6,658 nt of DNA from assembly GCA_002452325.1 (NCBI GenBank), contig DKFG01000050.1:44107-50764 (forward strand). Direction: 5' to 3'. Positions 1 to 5,869 of the stretch are shown here, piece by piece; position 1 is the first letter of the stretch, and each line of letters starts with the position of its first letter. Source of the DNA: Geobacter sp. UBA6802 (GTDB taxonomy: Bacteria > Desulfobacterota > Desulfuromonadia > Geobacterales > Pseudopelobacteraceae). A model generated the notes under the pieces. It saw only the letters and a program-made list of their open reading frames with translations. It ran no database searches and was not told the DNA's origin. The translations under genes and the position numbers were made by a program.

Positions 1-1486
1 TCTGGTCGGCAATATCCTCAATGGTACCGGCAATGGCGCCGATCTGATCGGAACGCTCTCCCAGGGTCCGCACGGTCTGGGCTGAACTGCGTACCCGCTC
101 GGCGATCTGCTCCATACCGGCAATGGTGGAAGAAACCACGCCCGAACCGGCAACCGCTGCTTCACTGGCACTCTGGGCCCCTTCAACCGCTATCAGGCAG
201 TTGTTGGCTATATCAGCGCTGGTGGCGGCCATCTCTTCGCTGGCCGTGGCCACGCTGCCGGCCTGTTCCACCACTGCCTCGGTCCCGCCGGCAATGTTCG
301 AGGCATTACCGGTAAGCTGGGCAGCTGCCGTGGCCACCTGGGCGCTTTCCTGCACCACCGTGCTCAGCACCCGCTGCAGGTTGGCCAGAAACGCGTTAAC
401 GCTCTCGGCCACCTGGCCGATCTCATCATTGCTCTGCCGGTCAAAACGTTTGGTCAGGTCATTATCCAGGGTCAGCAGGAAGGTTGACAGCGCGCCTACC
501 GGCTGTACCACCACCTTTTTCAGCATCATGATAATCACGGCCACGGCAATCAGGCCCATCACGGCAATGGTGATCAGCAGGTTGTTGGCCAGACTGAAGA
601 CCGGCTTGATCTGCTTGTCATACTCGGCCCGGGTCATGCCGGTCAGATGCAGGCCGTAGACCTTGCCGTTCATATCCTTGGCTTCAGTGGCGGCAACAAA
701 GTAGTTATCGTTCAGCTGGGTCTTATCCTTCAGCAAGGTGGCGTAATCGGCAGACTTGGCAAAGGCCACGGTGGCCTCATCAAACCATTTTTTGTTGGCA
801 GTCAGGTACTTGCCGCCAATCTCCACGTCACTGGTCTGTTTTTTGAACGACTCAACATCAACCGCCCCTTTATCAACCAACAGGATGTAAAACGCCTTTT
901 CCCCCTGCATGAATCGGCTGATACTACCCACCCCGAAAATAGTCTCCACCATGCCAATCATGCTGCCGGAGGCGTCGTTGATCGGCACCATGGCGCGCAG
1001 GCCGACCCCTACCCTGCCCAGCTCAACACCCCAGAGCGGCTTTTTTTCTGCCACTGCCTTCTTGACCATCTCGCGGAATGAGATGTCGTCATCGCGCTTG
1101 TCCATTAAACTGCGATAGAAGCTGGTCATATCAGGCCGGATCAGATGGAAGCCAGTCCCCTTGAAATCAGCCACCTCAAACTCCTTGATGATCTGCTTCA
1201 GCTCTTTCTCGGCAATGGTATAGTCGTTTTTCTGCAGCGCCTCGACCGCCTTGGCATTATGGGCAATGGTGATCCCGTTGGTCAGCAGGATATCCAGCTT
1301 ACCTTTGATCTGGGTATCAACCTGGGCCTGCAGTGATTTAGCCAGCGTCTCACTGCGGTCTGTCACCAGCTGCGTCCTGAAATAGTACAGATACGCCCCC
1401 AGCACCACAGCGATAATCACCACCATACTGCAGATAACCGTCAACAGTTTTCCGGTAATGCTGCCACTCATTCTTTGCTGTGCCAT
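1..1486 (-). CDS. Methyl-accepting chemotaxis protein, dCache/HAMP type (3' end beyond window)
   Basis: This is a transmembrane chemoreceptor that senses a ligand in the periplasm and controls a CheA/CheW array. The visible 495 residues show a short cytoplasmic N-terminus, a first membrane helix at about 13-36, a periplasmic sensor at about 37-298, a second helix at about 300-323, HAMP at about 324-378 (with the conserved VQPV at 327-330 and NDEIGQ at 353-358), then the start of the alanine-rich coiled-coil signalling domain. In the sensor, residues 113-181 (FHLIRP, SFR, WGVELGR, LRAMVPI) resemble the double-Cache family dCache_3, so I infer a two-module Cache sensor; the ligand is not predictable. 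The ATG at 1486 was chosen because a strong Shine-Dalgarno (AGGGAGG, 1492-1498) lies 5 bases upstream; a second in-frame ATG follows five codons later without one. The frame runs open to base 1, so the signalling tip and adaptation sites are not all visible. No frameshift was seen. Confidence 0.95.
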   Translation of the reverse strand, partial: MAQQRMSGSITGKLLTVICSMVVIIAVVLGAYLYYFRTQLVTDRSETLAKSLQAQVDTQIKGKLDILLTNGITIAHNAKAVEALQKNDYTIAEKELKQIIKEFEVADFKGTGFHLIRPDMTSFYRSLMDKRDDDISFREMVKKAVAEKKPLWGVELGRVGVGLRAMVPINDASGSMIGMVETIFGVGSISRFMQGEKAFYILLVDKGAVDVESFKKQTSDVEIGGKYLTANKKWFDEATVAFAKSADYATLLKDKTQLNDNYFVAATEAKDMNGKVYGLHLTGMTRAEYDKQIKPVFSLANNLLITIAVMGLIAVAVIIMMLKKVVVQPVGALSTFLLTLDNDLTKRFDRQSNDEIGQVAESVNAFLANLQRVLSTVVQESAQVATAAAQLTGNASNIAGGTEAVVEQAGSVATASEEMAATSADIANNCLIAVEGAQSASEAAVAGSGVVSSTIAGMEQIAERVRSSAQTVRTLGERSDQIGAIAGTIEDIADQ

Positions 1487-1514
1487 TGCTGCCTCCCTTA
1501 CGAACAAAATCTTA

Positions 1515-1541
1515 TTTTTGCGCCACTCTACCAGACCTTTA
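1515..1541 (-). promoter_or_regulatory. Possible sigma28 (FliA)-type promoter for the chemoreceptor gene
   Basis: On the minus strand TAAAGGTC (1534-1541) is followed after 11 bases by CGCAAAAA (1515-1522). The enterobacterial FliA consensus is TAAAGTTT-N11-GCCGATAA. The -35 half matches at 6 of 8 positions but the -10 half at only 4 of 8. Spacing and position fit (start of transcription near 1508, about 20 bases before the ATG, with the Shine-Dalgarno in between), and chemoreceptors are often FliA-dependent. No good sigma70 alternative was found in the gap. The match is partial, so this is tentative. Confidence 0.3.
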
Positions 1542-1601
1542 CTAATCTGCAAGCTGATTACGCACTCTCATTAAGAACCCGCTGCCAGCCTTCCTTATTA
1601 T

Positions 1602-2843
1602 TCAACAACCATAAAAAAGATGCGCCGCTTCTGAAATATCGTGAGCTGACAATCCAAGCCTTCTGGCACGCACCTGCCATCCTCCAACCACCTTGCAAAC
1701 CCGGCTTAAAATCTCCGCTGCCTGATCCTTCCCGAGGCGATAGTACTCTGCGGTTTCCATCACCACACGCATATCAGGCTGCCGGGTATAAAGATCCAGA
1801 GCAAGGGAGTGCTCTTCTTTCTTGAAAGACGGATTCATGTCAAAAGCCGGGGCAAGCCGCCATCCGGCTGGTCGTCTCATAAAACCGTGATTACGAAGAT
1901 GGTCGTCACGATTGGCAGTCGCAACATTGAAAACCACTCTGGTGAAAAGTTCAGCAAGGTCACGGTTGACATGATCCATCTCTCCCCAGGTAGCGATAAA
2001 CTCGGCCAACTCAGGATAACCGGCATCCTCAGTATCCTGATGTCCGGTCATGGTCATGGCTGACGCAAAGAAACATCTGGCTGCCCCAACCCGGTCAAAT
2101 CGCTGCACCATGAAGGTGTGATACCCGCCCCCTATCTGCATGAGGCGGGAAGCAGGAACCGTGATACCGCACTCTCCAGCAAGGTCATGCAGCAGCTTTT
2201 CCCAGAGTGCAACATCATACTCATCATCAGCTGACGGGAACTTGGCAATCCAGAGGCTGCCGTCCTCATCAACCAGGTTTGCCTTCGGACGAGCGCCGCC
2301 AAGAGACGAGCCGGGTGCCACCAGAACCTTCAGCCACTCCCTGATCTTGTCCGGGTCATCCTGCTGCTTCTTGCTCAACTCAAAGGCCACGGCCTGCAGT
2401 TCGACAATCCGGGCAATCGGCGGCGCTGAGCGCGCTTCATCAGCCAGAAAGATATCTGAAGCCGGACGGCTGAATCGGAGTGCCCCCATACGGGTGAAAT
2501 CCTGAACGCCCAGCAGGAATTCCCATGGGCCAAGCGTTCGTGGTGTGCGTCCCTGTTCACGGGCTTCCACCGCCTCCCTGCGCTTCATCAGGACCTGTCC
2601 CCATCGATCGGGACAAGAATCCATAAAAACCCCGAAATTGGCGTGGCCAGGGTAAAAATCGCCAGCTGTCAGATCCAGCTCAGGATCAAGCGGAAAAGCA
2701 TGGGCCTTCTTCAACCAGGCCGGGTTATAGGCAAAGCGTACACTTCCTCTGTCGCCGCGAGCCAAGGTACCGATCTCCTGCAAGGGACCGAAAGCCGGGT
2801 CGTCGAGCCAAACCTGGATATGCTCACGCTGTGCCCTAGCCAT
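1602..2843 (-). CDS. hipA: HipA-family serine/threonine kinase toxin of a type II toxin-antitoxin system
   Basis: This is a predicted cytoplasmic protein kinase toxin; the E. coli family member HipA phosphorylates glutamyl-tRNA synthetase and halts translation, but the target here is unknown. The 413 residues, close to the 440 of E. coli HipA, comprise an N-terminal subdomain (about 8-120) and the HipA_C kinase fold (about 170-385). Visible motifs are the autophosphorylation/ATP loop GSSLGGARPK (178-187), a likely ATP lysine K201 in WIAKFP, VQRFDR (246-251), the catalytic loop ANRDDHLRNHGF (310-321; D313 and N318 by motif alignment) and the metal-binding LAPAFDMNPS (330-339; D335). All key positions look intact, so an active kinase is expected. 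The ATG at 2843 gives an 8-base overlap with the antitoxin gene, typical of translational coupling, but lacks a nearby Shine-Dalgarno. A GTG at 2855 has AAGGA 9 bases upstream and would add four residues; an ATG at 2939 would add 32 residues lying inside the antitoxin gene. Other HipA-fold kinases exist, but the antitoxin partner makes this assignment firm. Confidence 0.93.
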   Translation of the reverse strand: MARAQREHIQVWLDDPAFGPLQEIGTLARGDRGSVRFAYNPAWLKKAHAFPLDPELDLTAGDFYPGHANFGVFMDSCPDRWGQVLMKRREAVEAREQGRTPRTLGPWEFLLGVQDFTRMGALRFSRPASDIFLADEARSAPPIARIVELQAVAFELSKKQQDDPDKIREWLKVLVAPGSSLGGARPKANLVDEDGSLWIAKFPSADDEYDVALWEKLLHDLAGECGITVPASRLMQIGGGYHTFMVQRFDRVGAARCFFASAMTMTGHQDTEDAGYPELAEFIATWGEMDHVNRDLAELFTRVVFNVATANRDDHLRNHGFMRRPAGWRLAPAFDMNPSFKKEEHSLALDLYTRQPDMRVVMETAEYYRLGKDQAAEILSRVCKVVGGWQVRARRLGLSAHDISEAAHLFYGC

Positions 2844-3174
2844 TTGGTTCGCCACTGTGACGAGTCCTTCTGGGTGCCCGTTTCCGTTGGGGCAGCGTCT
2901 CATCCTGAAGACGCCGACCCAATGCGTCTTCTTTGGCAATCAGCCCCAGATCTTCCTGAAGCCCCAAGACCCGCAGAACCTGAACGTATACTCCCAAGGA
3001 TACTGACGGGTTGCCCTGTTCAACCTTGTAGAGCGTTGGCCGAGATATATCAGCCCTTACACAGACCGTCTCCATTGAAAAACGCCGACGCAGGCGCGCA
3101 TCCCTGAGGCGTTGCCCCAAGGCTTCCAGCTCTTTAGCGGACGATGGATAGATGACACTGACTCTGTTGCTCAT
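2836..3174 (-). CDS. hipB: HipB-like XRE-family antitoxin and autorepressor
   Basis: This 112-residue DNA-binding protein is the predicted antitoxin partner of the overlapping HipA-type kinase; HipB proteins bind their kinase and repress the shared promoter. A five-helix XRE/Cro domain spans about 16-72, with a recognition-helix region at SRPTLYKVEQG (44-54) following the turn after helix 2 (METVCVRADI, 34-43). The C-terminal tail (about 73-112) contains LGRRLQDETLPQRKR and ends in a basic segment; this resembles tails seen in other XRE partners of HipA, and may carry the toxin contact or extra DNA contact (inference). The gene comes first and overlaps the kinase start by 8 bases in the ATGGCTAG configuration, the usual antitoxin-first order. 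The ATG at 3174 has no recognisable Shine-Dalgarno, and the promoter sits so close that the transcript would be almost leaderless. A later in-frame start, M34, would cut into the DNA-binding domain, so the first ATG is preferred. Confidence 0.92.
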   Translation of the reverse strand: MSNRVSVIYPSSAKELEALGQRLRDARLRRRFSMETVCVRADISRPTLYKVEQGNPSVSLGVYVQVLRVLGLQEDLGLIAKEDALGRRLQDETLPQRKRAPRRTRHSGEPNG

Positions 3175-3184
3175 AATGTTAATT

Positions 3185-3213
3185 ATTGTTTACAAAAACA
3201 CGATAAATGTCAA
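3185..3213 (-). promoter_or_regulatory. Sigma70-type promoter of hipBA
   Basis: On the minus strand a perfect -35 TTGACA (3208-3213) is followed by a 17-base spacer and AACAAT (3185-3190), a 4 of 6 match to the -10 consensus. It lies in the 65-base AT-rich gap between the kinase stop codon and the hipB start. The predicted start of transcription, near 3178, leaves only about four untranslated bases before the hipB ATG. Confidence 0.7.
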
Positions 3214-3224
3214 CTTACGTTATC
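3202..3224. promoter_or_regulatory. Candidate HipB operator (inverted repeat over the -35 box)
   Basis: GATAA (3202-3206) and TTATC (3220-3224) form an inverted repeat with a 13-base spacer that contains the hipBA -35 box. E. coli HipB operators are TATCC-N8-GGATA, so the arms are similar in kind but the spacing differs. The arms are only five bases, so chance is possible. The placement over the promoter is what makes this a candidate autoregulatory site. Confidence 0.3.
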
Positions 3225-3239
3225 ATTAAATCAGAATCA

Positions 3240-5768
3240 CTACAGATCTTCTCTGCTAACCGCTGCCACCACCCGCTGCAACTCATCCCTCAGTGCCGTC
3301 ATATTCAGCGGTTTAGGCAGGTACCCGTCAAACCCGGCCTGCAACAGACGCTCGCGGTCGCCCCGCAGGGCGTAGGCAGTCAGGGCGATCACCGGCGTAT
3401 GGCCGCCATGCTGCTGTTCCTCCTGCCGGATCAGGCGCAGTGCCTGATCACCGTCCATCTCAGGCATCTGGATATCCATCAGGATCAGGTCAATCCCTCC
3501 CTGCTGCCAGCGTTCCAGGGCTTGCCAGCCGTTTTCCGCCGTTGTCGTCGTCCCAAGCCCCAGTTTACCCAGCAGCCCCTGCAGATACATCAGATTGGTG
3601 CCGTTATCCTCGGCAATCAGCACTGTCAGCGGCGGACCTTCCCAGCCGGTCTCCTCCGGCTGCATCATATCCGCGCCCAAACGGTCCGCTGCCGCACTAC
3701 CCGCCCGAAAGGGAAGATCAAGACAGAAGCAGCTGCCCTGACCTTCGCAGCTCTCAACCGTGATCGTACCCCCCATCAGGTTGGCCAGCTGCAGGCAGAT
3801 GGACAGTCCCAGGCCGGTGCCGCCGTAGCTGCGTGTGGTGGAGGTGTCAGCCTGGGCAAACGGTTCAAAGATCCGCTGCTGCACCTCAGACGTCATACCG
3901 ATGCCGGTATCGCGCACCGCAACCCGCACCAGGGTGCTGAACTGCTGCTGTTCCAGCAGATCAGCCGTGATGGTGATACTGCCCGTCGGGGTAAATTTAA
4001 CGGCATTGCCAAGCAGGTTCAGCAGGATCTGCTTGAAACGCAGCTGATCCCCCTTAACCACTTCAGGCAGCTCGTCAGCCAGCGAGACTGTCAGATCAAG
4101 ATGTTTCTTGAAAATGGTGGACAGTTGCGTATTGACCACATCCTGAATTGACTGCCGCACTGAAAAATCACGGCATTCCAGCTCCACCTTGCCGGCTTCT
4201 ATCTTGGAGAGATCAAGCACATCGTTGATCAGGGCCAGCAGGCTTTTGCCCGAGCTTCTGATACAGTCCAGGTACTCCTGCTGACGGGGGGTCAGCTCGG
4301 TAAAGCCCAGCAGTTCGGCCATCCCCAGCACCCCGTTCATCGGGGTACGGATCTCATGGCTCATGTTGGCCAGAAACGCGCTCTTGGCCCGGTTGGCTGA
4401 TTCTGCAGCAAACTTGGCCCTGCACAGTTCTTCTTCAGCCAGTCTCCTCTCGGTAATATCCCTGGAGACACCAACCACTGAAATCGCCGTACCATCAGCC
4501 CCCAGCACCGGTGTGCCGGTCGCCTGATGCCAGTGCCAGGTTCCGTCCTTGTGCAGGGTGCGGTATTCAGGTGTCGTGCTGACCTCTTTGCTGCTCAGGA
4601 CATTTTGCAGATAGCCAAGACAGGCAGGTAGGTCATCACTGTGGACAATCAGTTGAAACTGTGAGCCGACAATCTCTTCCGGCTCATATCCGGTAACCCG
4701 TTTCCAGGAGGGTGAGGCATACAGGAACCTGCCATCTGGAGCGAGATGCCAGATCAGATCCGAAGAATTATCCAGCAGCAAACGGGATTGGGCATTGCTC
4801 TTCTGCAGCTCCATCTTCCCTTTTTCCAGCTCTTCCGTCTTTTCAGCCACTTTTCGGCGCAGCTGGCGGTTCCAGACCAGTACCAGCAGTGTTCCTGCCA
4901 GACCGACCGATGAAACAGCCAGCAGATAGGGTACTGCGCGCCCCAGCAGCCCCTGCTGCGGCACCAGCGCTGTGCCCAGCCACTTGCGATGAATAATATC
5001 AACCACCCCGACCTGCTGTGCATATTTCACGCTTTTAGACAGGATTGATGCCAGCACGGGGCTGCTCTTGCTTACCGCCATGCAGTTTTTACCCACATAC
5101 AGCGGCTCTCCCACCCGCTTTGCCCACTCGGTCAGGCGGTTGCTGTAGAGGTAATAGAGTACAATCTGCTCATCACCAATCAGGAGATCAGCCCGGTCTG
5201 ACAGCATGGCCTCGGTGGCCTCGGCAAAGCTATCAGTGGCAACCAGCTCAAATCTGATCCCCTTTGCTTCCAGGAACTCTTTGGCGTAATCACCGCGTTG
5301 GATGGCGATCCGCTTGCCGTTCAGATCCGCAAGCCCGGTGATATCCGGTCGGTCGGCCTTGACAAAGATAGAAGCGGGTACATCAACAATCGGCTCGGTG
5401 AAGCTGAATTTTTCAGCTCGCTTCTCGCTGTAGAATAGACTGGTGATCACATCGGCCTTGCCGGACAGCACCGCCTGCTGGGCCTCCTGAAATGACATGC
5501 TGTCAAAACGGGTCTCAATGCCCAACTCAGTGGTAATCCAGCGGGCAAGTTCTATGCTGATGCCGTCAAGGGTGCCGTTTTTCTGACGAAACTCAAAAGG
5601 GGGGTAGCTGGTCTGGCTGACAAACACAATCGGCCCGTGGGAGGCCAAAAATGACTGTTCTTCTGCGGTAAGGCGGGGCTTTTCAGCAGCCCCCCCCTTG
5701 GCACCGGGGGCACCCAGGGCAATTACCATAAAAATGATGAGCAGCAGATATGGAGTAAAACGGGTCAT
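3240..5768 (-). CDS. Hybrid histidine kinase with periplasmic amino-acid-binding-type sensor, PAS and receiver
   Basis: This complete 842-residue inner-membrane sensor kinase starts a phosphorelay. In order it has a signal peptide (about 1-27), a family-3 solute-binding (SBP_bac_3) domain (46-266), a membrane helix (about 278-300), a short coiled coil (304-327), PAS/PAC (328-440), HisKA (460-526; phospho-acceptor H471 in MSHEIRTP), HATPase (570-685; N588 in the N box, DTGIG at 620-624, GGTGLGLSI at 649-657) and a C-terminal receiver (714-833; E720/D721, D765 in LMDIQMP, T797, K819). There is no HPt domain. In the sensor, SEKR (R117) and GDE (D199) align with the ligand-binding R77 and D161 of the histidine-binding protein HisJ, suggesting an amino-acid-like ligand (inference). 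The ATG at 5768 was chosen because GAGGGA (5772-5777) lies just upstream and the signal peptide begins correctly; a GTG at 5789 would add seven residues without benefit. No cognate response regulator is visible. The domain layout recalls BvgS-type kinases, with only one binding domain and no HPt. Confidence 0.95.
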   Translation of the reverse strand: MTRFTPYLLLIIFMVIALGAPGAKGGAAEKPRLTAEEQSFLASHGPIVFVSQTSYPPFEFRQKNGTLDGISIELARWITTELGIETRFDSMSFQEAQQAVLSGKADVITSLFYSEKRAEKFSFTEPIVDVPASIFVKADRPDITGLADLNGKRIAIQRGDYAKEFLEAKGIRFELVATDSFAEATEAMLSDRADLLIGDEQIVLYYLYSNRLTEWAKRVGEPLYVGKNCMAVSKSSPVLASILSKSVKYAQQVGVVDIIHRKWLGTALVPQQGLLGRAVPYLLAVSSVGLAGTLLVLVWNRQLRRKVAEKTEELEKGKMELQKSNAQSRLLLDNSSDLIWHLAPDGRFLYASPSWKRVTGYEPEEIVGSQFQLIVHSDDLPACLGYLQNVLSSKEVSTTPEYRTLHKDGTWHWHQATGTPVLGADGTAISVVGVSRDITERRLAEEELCRAKFAAESANRAKSAFLANMSHEIRTPMNGVLGMAELLGFTELTPRQQEYLDCIRSSGKSLLALINDVLDLSKIEAGKVELECRDFSVRQSIQDVVNTQLSTIFKKHLDLTVSLADELPEVVKGDQLRFKQILLNLLGNAVKFTPTGSITITADLLEQQQFSTLVRVAVRDTGIGMTSEVQQRIFEPFAQADTSTTRSYGGTGLGLSICLQLANLMGGTITVESCEGQGSCFCLDLPFRAGSAAADRLGADMMQPEETGWEGPPLTVLIAEDNGTNLMYLQGLLGKLGLGTTTTAENGWQALERWQQGGIDLILMDIQMPEMDGDQALRLIRQEEQQHGGHTPVIALTAYALRGDRERLLQAGFDGYLPKPLNMTALRDELQRVVAAVSREDL
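3463..3488. repeat. 26-base direct repeat, copy 1 (receiver phosphorylation-site codons)
   Basis: These 26 bases are identical to 6093-6118. Both copies encode the LILMDIQMP segment around the phospho-acceptor aspartate in the two kinase receivers. The identity reflects paralogy with strong protein constraint and shared codon choice, not a mobile repeat. Confidence 0.8.
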
Positions 5769-5774
5769 GCTTCC

Positions 5775-5784
5775 CTCACGTGAG
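5775..5784. repeat. 10-base palindrome CTCACGTGAG beside the kinase ribosome binding site
   Basis: CTCACGTGAG is a perfect palindrome directly upstream of the complete kinase's ATG. On the minus strand its last three bases form part of the GAGGGA Shine-Dalgarno. Ten-base palindromes are expected several times by chance in a window of this size, so only the position is suggestive. Confidence 0.35.
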
Positions 5785-5868
5785 ATCACCGCTGCTGCAA
5801 TGGGTGCTGATCATTTAAACGGTGTCTTTTTACCATTTGTTGCAACGACCTGTATATGAGGTGATCTC
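5782..5868. repeat. 9-base inverted repeat bracketing the gap between the two kinase genes
   Basis: GAGATCACC (5782-5790) and GGTGATCTC (5860-5868) are exact reverse complements, 69 bases apart. One arm abuts the stop codon of the upstream kinase and the other lies 13 bases before the start of the downstream kinase. The arms nearly fill the ends of the intergenic gap. The loop is too long for a terminator and there is no T-run. Function unknown; chance is possible. Confidence 0.3.
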
Positions 5869-5869
5869 C

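Noticed and set aside
123..1081. Plus-strand open frames opposite the chemoreceptor
   Set aside because: The minus strand here encodes a clear HAMP/signalling and Cache-type protein; the plus frames have no family features.
1487..1601. Terminator search between hipA and the chemoreceptor
   Set aside because: GC-rich bases near 1581-1596 do not form a stem with a usable loop and no T-run follows on the minus strand.
1475..2505. Plus-strand open frames opposite hipA
   Set aside because: They are antisense to an intact HipA with all kinase motifs, and lack convincing ribosome binding sites or domains.
3175..3239. Terminator search after the complete kinase
   Set aside because: The gap is AT-rich with no GC stem; transcription from the kinase genes may read into hipBA.
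3207..4151. Long plus-strand open frame of 314 codons
   Set aside because: It lies opposite the hybrid kinase coding sequence, has no recognisable domain and a composition expected of an antisense shadow in GC-rich DNA.
383..4380. 16-base match gttggccagaaacgcg in both the chemoreceptor (383-398) and the complete kinase (4365-4380)
   Set aside because: Both encode an AFLAN peptide in unrelated contexts (start of the receptor signalling region and the HisKA helix); this is best explained by shared codons and chance.
5787..5789. GTG at 5789 as the start of the complete kinase
   Set aside because: The ATG at 5768 has a proper Shine-Dalgarno and leads directly into the signal peptide; the seven extra residues would encode the ribosome binding site.
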